Shown here: positions 6,221-11,214 of the stretch, piece after piece
How positions within the stretch are numbered: position 1 is the stretch's first letter
Layout: each line of letters begins with the position of its first letter
Assembly: GCA_009827235.1 (NCBI GenBank)
Contig: SPMW01000042.1
Location: 1 to 11,214 of the forward strand
From: Candidatus Campylobacter infans
Lineage (GTDB): Bacteria > Campylobacterota > Campylobacteria > Campylobacterales > Campylobacteraceae
Reading direction: 5' to 3'
DNA: 11,214 bases
Notes under the pieces: generated by a model
What the model was told of the DNA's origin: nothing
Seen by the model: the letters and a program-made list of their open reading frames with translations, nothing else
The model's database searches: none
Translations under genes and position numbers: made by a program

Positions 6221-7588
6221 ATGACAGGAATTAGCGTATTTGATCATAGATTACTAGCAGACTCATGGAGCACGCAGGAAATGCGTGCTATTTTTTGCGA
6301 ACAAAACCGCATACAAAAATGGCTCGATGTTGAAGCAGCTTTAGCAAAAGCACAAGCAAAACTTAAAATTATCCCTAAAAAAGCTGCCGATGAAATTGCT
6401 AAAAAAGCACATTATAAATTTATGGATATGGATTTCATTTTCGCAGAATATAAAAAGACTAAGCACCCCCTAGTGCCAACGGTAAGAGGATTAGAAAAAG
6501 CTTGCGATGATAATTTGGGTGAATATGTGCATTTTGGAGTAACCACTCAAGATATCATCGATACAGGACTGGTTTTACAATTTAAAGAAGCAATGACTCT
6601 TATAAAAAGTGAATTAAAAGCTACCGCAAAAGCCTTAGCGAAACTAGCTAAAACCCATAAAAACACTGCTATGATGGGAAGAACTTTAGCACTTCAAGCC
6701 CTGCCTATTACTTTTGGACATAAAGTGGCTATTTGGTTAAGCGAACTTGAGCGTCATTTTGAAAGAATACTTGAGCTTGAAAAAAGACTTTATGTAGGCA
6801 GTATAGTAGGTGCTGTGGGGACTAAGGCAAGTTTAAGTGATGAGTGCAATGAAGTAGAAAAACTCACTTTAGAAAATTTAGGACTTGATGTGCCTAATAT
6901 TTCTTGGCAGCCAGCAAGAGACCGCTTTATAGAACTTGGTTTTGTACTAGGCAATATCAACGCAACCTTTAACAAAATCGCTCATGAAATTTTAATCCTT
7001 TCGCATAATGAAATTGATGAAGTTGCCGAGCCTTTTGGTAAAGGTCAGGTAGGCTCAAGCACTATGCCGCATAAAAGAAATCCAGCCGTGAGTGAAAATG
7101 CCGTTACCGTAAGTAACGCCCTAAAGGCAAATTTAGCCATTTTAAGTGATATTGAAAGACATGAACATGAAAGAGATGGTCAAGTTTGGAAAATGGAATG
7201 GAAGCTTTTACCTGAAATGTTTTTAATGCTTTCTGTGGTTTTAGCAAATATGAAATTTGCGCTTAGTGATTTAGAAGTAAAAAAAGATAAAATGCTTAAA
7301 AATCTCAACACCCTTAATGGTTTTGTTTTAGCCGAACGCGTGATGTTTGCTTTGAGCGATCATTATGGTAAGCAGCACGCTCACGAAATCGTTTATGAAA
7401 ATGCTATGCTAGGTATAGAAAAACAAAAAACTTTTAAAGAAGTTTTACTTGCAGATAAAAGAGTATCTAAGGTATTAAAAGAAAAAGAAATCGATGCTTT
7501 ACTTGATGCTAGCACTTATGTAGGATATGCACCAAAACTTGTCGATGAATTTTTGGCAAAAATTAAAAATAGTGCTATTTTAAAATAG
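6221..7588 (+). CDS. Fumarase/aspartase-superfamily lyase (PurB/PcaB-like), probably fumarate-releasing
   Basis: This 455-residue protein carries the superfamily signature GSSTMPHKRNP at 278-288, whose flexible loop holds the catalytic serine. It also has VHFGVTTQDIIDT at 103-115 and the second conserved region MGRTLALQALPITFGHK at 152-168. Superfamily members cleave C-N or related bonds beside a succinyl group, releasing fumarate. Canonical adenylosuccinate lyase has a histidine in GRTH; here the position is Leu156, as in PcaB-type relatives, so this is probably not the purine-synthesis PurB. The C. jejuni relative, Cj1394, is annotated as a fumarate lyase, from memory. Gaps are nine bases upstream and eight downstream, with AAGGAG before the ATG. 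Next to an MmgE/PrpD gene it recalls the iminodisuccinate pathway (epimerase plus C-N lyase), and a 2-succino-thioether lyase is another candidate. The substrate is unproven. Confidence 0.85.
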   Translation: MTGISVFDHRLLADSWSTQEMRAIFCEQNRIQKWLDVEAALAKAQAKLKIIPKKAADEIAKKAHYKFMDMDFIFAEYKKTKHPLVPTVRGLEKACDDNLGEYVHFGVTTQDIIDTGLVLQFKEAMTLIKSELKATAKALAKLAKTHKNTAMMGRTLALQALPITFGHKVAIWLSELERHFERILELEKRLYVGSIVGAVGTKASLSDECNEVEKLTLENLGLDVPNISWQPARDRFIELGFVLGNINATFNKIAHEILILSHNEIDEVAEPFGKGQVGSSTMPHKRNPAVSENAVTVSNALKANLAILSDIERHEHERDGQVWKMEWKLLPEMFLMLSVVLANMKFALSDLEVKKDKMLKNLNTLNGFVLAERVMFALSDHYGKQHAHEIVYENAMLGIEKQKTFKEVLLADKRVSKVLKEKEIDALLDASTYVGYAPKLVDEFLAKIKNSAILK

Positions 7589-7596
7589 GAAATTTT

Positions 7597-8937
7597 ATGT
7601 TTTATAGCGAAAATTTAGCAGATTTTATCACAAATCTTAAATTTGAAACCCTCCCCTCCCCTGTCGTTCAAAGAGCTAAAGAGCTTATGCTTGATAGCTT
7701 TGGTACGGGTTTGGCGGCAAGTAAGGAAGAGTGCGTTTTAAACGCTTTTAAAGCCTTTGACGCTTTAAGTCTAGTTAAAAACACGCCTATTTGGGTGAGT
7801 GATAAAAAGTTAGATCCCATTTATGCCACTATGCTAAATGGCATAGCAGCACACGCTCTAGACTTTGACGATACACACACAGAAGCCATTTTGCACGCTA
7901 GTGCCATTTTAACCCCTCTTTGTTTAAGCTATGGTTTTCACGCTACTAAAGACGCAAAAAAGATCATAAAAGCCTTTATAGTAGGCTGGGAAGTGGCTGC
8001 TAGAGTTGGTATAGCAAGTAAAGGAAGCTTTCATAAAAGAGGCTTTCATACAACGGCTATTGCGGGAATTTTTGGTGGAGTGAGTGCGGTGGCTGTTTTG
8101 CTTGATTTAGAGAAAAAGCAAATCGTCAATGCCTTAGGACTTGCGGGAAGCTTTGCAAGTGGGGTTAATGAATTTTTGTCAAATGGCTCAAATTCTAAGG
8201 TCTTACATATTGCCAATGCTATTAAAAATTCCATCTTCATTGCCCATTTTGCTAAAAATGATATGAGTGGTCCATTAAGCATTTTCGAAGGGCGTGATAA
8301 TGTCTTTAAATGCTTTGGTATAGAAGAGCAGTGCGATAAAGACGCACTTAGTGAGGGTTTAAATGAAATTTGGCAAATTATGCAAGTTTCAATCAAGCCT
8401 TATCCAAGCTGTCATTTTGCACATGGACTTATTGACTGTGCAATTTCTTTAAAAAATGATGGTTTAAAAGCTGATGAGATAAAAAGTATCCATTGTTTTG
8501 TTGATGAAGTGCCTATCGCTTTTATTTGTGATCCTTTAGAGGCTAAATACACTCCAAAAAGTGCTTATGAAGCTAAATTTTCTATGCCCTTTTTAATGGC
8601 TTTGGGTTTTTTCGATGGTAAAATCACTCTTTATTCTTATGCAAATTTAAAGCGTGAAGAAGTGCTTGATTTTGCAAGAAAAATCACTTATGAAAAAAGA
8701 AATTCTCAGGGTTTTCCCAAATATTTTCCGGGACATTTAGAAGCTATTTTGCAAAATGGCAAAAAAATTCAAAAAGATGTTTTCATCAATAAGGGTAATT
8801 TTGACAACCCTCTAAGCCTTGAGGAGCTAAAAGCTAAATTTATAAATAATGCTCTAGTTTGCATTGATGAAACTAAGGCTTATGAAATTTGGGAGCAAAT
8901 CGCAAGGCTTGAAAGTCTAAACGAACTTTCCTTTTAA
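7597..8937 (+). CDS. MmgE/PrpD family protein (epimerase, dehydratase or decarboxylase)
   Basis: The 446-residue length is normal for the family, which includes 2-methylcitrate dehydratase, cis-aconitate decarboxylase and iminodisuccinate epimerase. Conserved catalytic positions recognisable by comparison with cis-aconitate decarboxylase are Asp89 in ALDFDDT, His100 in ILHASA, His151 in RGFHTTA, Lys201 in SNSKVLHIANA, and Lys267 in SIKPYPSCHFAH. All are retained, so the protein should be active. No methylcitrate synthase or PrpB-type lyase is nearby, so propionate catabolism is unlikely. Beside a fumarate-releasing lyase, an epimerase acting on a succinyl carbon is more attractive. It is the last gene of the operon, with TAGGAAA before the ATG. 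Its stop lies seven bases before a 12-base C tract. The C. jejuni reference homologue, Cj1395, is annotated as a pseudogene, as I recall. Confidence 0.87.
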   Translation: MFYSENLADFITNLKFETLPSPVVQRAKELMLDSFGTGLAASKEECVLNAFKAFDALSLVKNTPIWVSDKKLDPIYATMLNGIAAHALDFDDTHTEAILHASAILTPLCLSYGFHATKDAKKIIKAFIVGWEVAARVGIASKGSFHKRGFHTTAIAGIFGGVSAVAVLLDLEKKQIVNALGLAGSFASGVNEFLSNGSNSKVLHIANAIKNSIFIAHFAKNDMSGPLSIFEGRDNVFKCFGIEEQCDKDALSEGLNEIWQIMQVSIKPYPSCHFAHGLIDCAISLKNDGLKADEIKSIHCFVDEVPIAFICDPLEAKYTPKSAYEAKFSMPFLMALGFFDGKITLYSYANLKREEVLDFARKITYEKRNSQGFPKYFPGHLEAILQNGKKIQKDVFINKGNFDNPLSLEELKAKFINNALVCIDETKAYEIWEQIARLESLNELSF

Positions 8938-8944
8938 GTTTTAT

Positions 8945-8956
8945 CCCCCCCCCCCC
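8945..8956. repeat. Homopolymeric C12 tract (poly-G on the minus strand)
   Basis: There are twelve consecutive C bases between the end of the mmgE/prpD gene and the stop codon of the metallohydrolase remnant. In Campylobacter, G/C tracts of eight or more slip at high frequency and act as phase-variation switches (genus knowledge). This tract is outside both reading frames, so length change would not alter either protein. It could change the terminator hairpin that its 3' end helps form. Confidence 0.85.
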
Positions 8957-8969
8957 TATTTTAAGGGGG
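8952..8969. terminator. Small hairpin at the end of the operon
   Basis: CCCCCT (8952-8957) can pair with AGGGGG (8964-8969) around a six-base loop, using the last C bases of the poly-C tract. It lies between the convergent mmgE/prpD gene and the metallohydrolase remnant and could end transcription from both sides. No pure T tract follows on the plus strand, so termination strength is uncertain. Confidence 0.35.
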
Positions 8970-9279
8970 TTCTATTAAAATATATATTTTCTCTTTGCCT
9001 AAAATCTTGCATATTTTCAAGTAAAAAAGCGTAAAATTCTTTGCCGTGATGAGGGAATTTTAGGTGTGTTAATTCGTGCAAGATGACATATTCTATCGCT
9101 TTTAAAGGCTTTTCCATAAGCTTTAGATTAAGATTAATGTAGGCTTTTTTATGATTACAAGAACCCCAACGCGTTTGCATCATTTTAAGACGAATTTTAC
9201 TTGGATAAAGCCTTGTTTTTCTCTGCCATTTTTTAAGATAAAAATTAAAAATAATCTTAGCATTTTTCCTTATAAAAAT
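8956..9279 (-). pseudogene. 5'-truncated YgjP/DUF45-family metal-dependent hydrolase
   Basis: The C-terminal zinc-binding half of a SprT-like/YgjP metallohydrolase is clear: RWGSCN, then INLNLKLM, then HELTHLKFPHH giving HExxH with a third His six residues after the second. Members are normally about 200-240 residues. The open frame here covers only about 108 codons. It begins just after an in-frame TAA at 9280-9282 and includes KKWQRKTRLYPSKIRLK upstream of the first ATG (9183), which matches the expected family sequence before RWGSC. The conserved sequence therefore continues past the first Met and stops abruptly at the junction with the EF-hand gene. The N-terminal ~100 residues and the native start are gone. 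A shortened product of 75 residues from 9183 is possible but lacks a visible ribosome site. I regard it as a remnant cut by recombination. Confidence 0.8.
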
Positions 9280-9326
9280 TTACAAATTTGAACTTACGCA
9301 ACTAGTAAATTTAAATTTGTAAATTT
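9276..9326. repeat. 14-bp inverted repeat at the junction of accessory and core DNA
   Basis: AAATTTACAAATTT (9276-9289) and AAATTTGTAAATTT (9313-9326) are perfect inverted copies separated by 23 bases. They straddle the stop codon of the EF-hand gene and the break in the metallohydrolase gene. They might form a weak AT-only hairpin or mark the recombination point. No transposase or target duplication is evident. Confidence 0.5.
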
Positions 9327-10481
9327 GTTTAAATTTAAGCTTTCAATGCCAAGTTCAGAGAGTGATTTTAATTCGTTTGTTTCTGAAACGCCGTTTGAAT
9401 TGCTATCTTGCCAGATTTGGAGTTTGTCAAAGTTTTCATCTAAATTTGAGATAATGCCATCGTTATTGCTATCTGGTTCTTTTAAAGCTTCAAAGCCATC
9501 TTTAGCATTTGGGTTTGTGTATGAGTAGTGATTGTTTGATTTAGATTTATTGCCAAATAATTCTGCTCCGCTGTTTATTTCATCATCGCCGTTTATGTCC
9601 CTTGCTAGTATGCCATCCTCGCCGCTTATCCAGCTACTTTTGAAGGCTATGTCATCGCCATTGTGATCAAAGAATACGCCATTTTCTAGGCTTAGAGTAT
9701 CGATTTTGCCGTTAGCGTTTAAATCAAGGGCAATTAGGTCGTAAAGTGAGATATTTAGCGTATCACCGCCAAGTGAGTGCCCATTTACTACAAAGTCCCC
9801 TAAATTAGCAACTAATTTATCAAAAAGCCCGCTTTGCTTGCTTTTATCTATAAGCAACTTAGTTGTATCATATCCACTTTTTGCTAGTAGATACATAGTT
9901 CTCAGCATATCTACTACGCTATTTGAGCTATCGTTATAGTCTGAGCCACTATTTTTAGGATACAACAAAGCTGAATTATCGCCGTTATTTATCATATTTG
10001 CTAAGCCCTCTAGCTCCTGTGTATTTAATTTTGCGGTATCACCAATTTCTTTTGATACATTATCGTAAATTTTTTCAGTGTAATTTCCCAGCTCAAAGCC
10101 AAAATTTTCTTTTAAAATATCGCTTATTTTTATTGCCACTAGTGTAGAAGCTGTGGTGACCAATATGCCACTTCCAAAGTATGCTCCAACAGCCACAATA
10201 GAGGCTCCTTGTATAAAATTTCCTACATAGTGGGCTATATTATGTTCAACATCTTTGTTTTTATCATAACTTAAAGTAAAATCTAGTAATAATAACTTAG
10301 AACTTTTTGCTAATTCAAAAGCTTTTGTACCCTCAATCTCTCCGTATAGATTTTTAAAATTATCTATAACAGAGCCTAAGCCAGCATCAATTACATTTAG
10401 AGTATTTTTTACGGTATCTTTAATGCTATTGTCGTTTTCTTGTTTTAGCATTGTTTTTGCCGTAGTTTGGTTATTTTCCAT
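9294..10481 (-). CDS. EF-hand/RTX-like calcium-binding protein with a membrane-active N-terminal half
   Basis: The 395-residue protein has no classical signal peptide. A glycine-rich hydrophobic stretch lies at about 86-119 (GNFIQGASIVAVGAYFGSG and onwards). GHSLGG at 234-239 looks like a lipase nucleophile elbow. The region from about 243 is packed with acidic loops: DLNANGKID (253), DHNGDD (272), DINGDDEINSGAELFG (295), DSNNDGIISNLD (337) and DSNSNGVSETNE (359). The last two fit 12-residue EF-hand spacing. Similar loops occur in large secreted proteins, often type I secretion substrates. The tail after LGIESLNLN is short and unusual (FTNLNLLVA), suggesting the original C-terminus was cut at the junction. 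AAAGGAG lies inside the end of the overlapping upstream membrane-protein gene, so translation is coupled. A secreted effector is inferred; the function is unknown. Confidence 0.75.
   Translation of the reverse strand: MENNQTTAKTMLKQENDNSIKDTVKNTLNVIDAGLGSVIDNFKNLYGEIEGTKAFELAKSSKLLLLDFTLSYDKNKDVEHNIAHYVGNFIQGASIVAVGAYFGSGILVTTASTLVAIKISDILKENFGFELGNYTEKIYDNVSKEIGDTAKLNTQELEGLANMINNGDNSALLYPKNSGSDYNDSSNSVVDMLRTMYLLAKSGYDTTKLLIDKSKQSGLFDKLVANLGDFVVNGHSLGGDTLNISLYDLIALDLNANGKIDTLSLENGVFFDHNGDDIAFKSSWISGEDGILARDINGDDEINSGAELFGNKSKSNNHYSYTNPNAKDGFEALKEPDSNNDGIISNLDENFDKLQIWQDSNSNGVSETNELKSLSELGIESLNLNKFTNLNLLVA
9550..9756 (-). repeat. Direct repeat, copy 2 (calcium-loop region)
   Basis: This is the partner of 73-279, in the same orientation and about 9.5 kb apart. 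It encodes the ISLYD...ELFGN part of the EF-hand protein. Recombination between the copies would delete the whole pepE-heuR-ridA operon block or convert one effector tail to the other. Confidence 0.8.
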
Positions 10482-11157
10482 TGTTTTCTCCTTTTAGTTT
10501 TATTACAAAGTTATCAAAACTGTATAAAGTTTCTAGCTCTAATATATTTATATTAAAATTACTTTGAAAATATTTATTTAGTTTTTTTTCATCTCTTTTG
10601 TAAAAAGGAATTTCGATTATATTAAAATTATTATCCACTATTATTAAAGTTTTTAGTTTTAAAGTTATCTCTCTATAAATAAAAAAAGAAAGAATGTAAG
10701 CAAGTGGAAAAAAAATAAAAAATATATATAATATAATTCTTATAAAAAATTTTATTTTACTTACTTTGTATTTCATTGAGTTTAAATTATTACTTTCGCC
10801 ATACATTGAAAATGAATAAAGAAGTGCAACACTACAATTTAGTATATTATCAGGTGTTATTTCAATGTATTTATTATTTTTCTGATAAATAATTTTATTT
10901 TTATAAAAACTTATAATAGGATTTTTACGAAATATAAAAAGATAAATAGTGATAAAAAGCACTCCATAAGTAGCAGCTAAAAGGTTATTGTCTCTAAACG
11001 AGCCAACTTCTACGGCTCTTTGTTCGGCAGTAGTAGTAAGAAAAATCTTTACTATTAGTTCAACCGCAATAATAATAATAGCTAACAATAGCATTTTATC
11101 ACTATAATTTTTTATGCTAAATAATGAATGTTCTTTATTTGTATTTATTTGTTCCAT
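10471..11157 (-). CDS. Membrane protein coupled to the EF-hand effector
   Basis: The 228-residue protein has hydrophobic helices at about 21-40, 58-77 and 137-161. A Tyr/Lys-rich stretch (about 80-110) lies between helices two and three, and a beta-rich, charged C-terminal domain (about 165-225) follows the third. It resembles in outline the smaller protein at 863-1363 (membrane segments plus a PH-like soluble domain), though sequence similarity is low. ATG at 11157 follows GGTGGAG closely and overlaps the 3' end of a preceding gene by 13 bases. Its own 3' end overlaps the effector start by 11 bases. The tight coupling on both sides suggests co-production in fixed ratio, as with toxin-immunity or effector-chaperone pairs; this is inference. 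No family is recognised. Confidence 0.75.
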   Translation of the reverse strand: MEQINTNKEHSLFSIKNYSDKMLLLAIIIIAVELIVKIFLTTTAEQRAVEVGSFRDNNLLAATYGVLFITIYLFIFRKNPIISFYKNKIIYQKNNKYIEITPDNILNCSVALLYSFSMYGESNNLNSMKYKVSKIKFFIRIILYIFFIFFPLAYILSFFIYREITLKLKTLIIVDNNFNIIEIPFYKRDEKKLNKYFQSNFNINILELETLYSFDNFVIKLKGENNGK

Positions 11158-11214
11158 TGCTCCACCTTGTCTATCTTTTCAGAACCTTTTAAAAATTTTA
11201 AACCAAAACCCGCA
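11145..11214 (-). CDS. C-terminal end of an upstream gene (partial)
   Basis: An open frame entering from the right edge encodes AGFGLKFLKGSEKIDKVEQW and ends in TAA at 11145-11147. It overlaps the start of the membrane-protein gene by 13 bases, the pattern expected for consecutive genes of one operon. Only about 22 residues are visible, so the product cannot be identified. It may be the end of another effector in the same array. Confidence 0.5.
   Translation of the reverse strand, partial: AGFGLKFLKGSEKIDKVEQWNK

Noticed and set aside
6221..7588. Calling this gene purB for purine synthesis
   Set aside because: The catalytic GRTH histidine is absent and the neighbours are catabolic, so housekeeping adenylosuccinate lyase is not supported.
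8046..8396. Minus-strand open frame of 116 codons inside the MmgE/PrpD gene
   Set aside because: The plus-strand frame encodes the conserved active-site region; the antisense frame has no family features and is a shadow.
7597..8937. Calling this gene prpD for the methylcitrate cycle
   Set aside because: No prpB- or prpC-like gene is present, and the family covers several reactions, so the specific name is not justified.
1..11214. tRNA or rRNA genes, CRISPR array, transposase or integrase
   Set aside because: None was seen: no repeat-spacer pattern, no cloverleaf-like GC-rich segments and no recombinase motifs in any frame.

Overview
The window looks like a Campylobacter chromosome segment, probably from the thermotolerant jejuni/coli/upsaliensis/lari group. 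The DNA is AT-rich, the ribosome binding sites are strong AAGGAG types, there is a 12-base C tract of the kind that acts as a contingency locus in this genus, and the core gene order matches from memory the C. jejuni Cj1387c-Cj1395 region. In that order come a YheO-like PAS regulator (HeuR), RidA, a DcuC-type carrier, a MetC-like PLP enzyme, a fumarase-superfamily lyase and an MmgE/PrpD protein. As I recall, several of these genes are annotated as pseudogenes in C. jejuni NCTC 11168. Here all are open and full length.

Layout. (1) 1-1363, minus strand: an accessory pair made of a small two-helix membrane protein and, translationally coupled behind it, a glycine-rich protein with EF-hand-like calcium loops. 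The second gene is frameshifted near 561 and runs off the left edge. (2) About 1367-1456, plus strand: the last ~30 codons of an unidentified gene, followed by a hairpin terminator shared with the convergent gene. (3) 1485-3065, minus strand: an exported dipeptidase E and the HeuR-like regulator. (4) 3230-8937, plus strand: a tight five-gene operon (ridA, dcuC-like, metC-like, fumarate lyase, mmgE/prpD) reading away from the regulator, with gaps of 3-12 bases. (5) 8956-9279, minus strand: the 3' half of a YgjP-type metallohydrolase that has lost its 5' half, preceded by the poly-C tract. (6) 9294-11214, minus strand: a second accessory pair (membrane protein plus EF-hand protein), and the tail of a third gene overlapping the pair's first start codon.

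How the genes may work together. The operon combines an enzyme family that frees fumarate by C-N or C-S elimination, a family (MmgE/PrpD) that includes iminodisuccinate epimerase, a beta-eliminating PLP enzyme, the enamine/imine hydrolase RidA that clears 2-aminoacrylate, and a C4-dicarboxylate carrier. I infer a route for breaking down a succinylated amino acid such as S-(2-succino)cysteine or an N-succinyl amino acid: epimerise, release fumarate, then degrade the remaining amino acid to pyruvate, ammonia and possibly sulfide. The exported Asp-specific dipeptidase next door would supply aspartate, which feeds the same C4 pool.

The two flanking accessory pairs share a 207-bp repeat and the same architecture. 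They look like secreted membrane-active effectors with coupled membrane (immunity-like) proteins. The core block between them carries a truncated gene at each end, which suggests it was joined to the accessory array by recombination, or that the assembly is chimeric.
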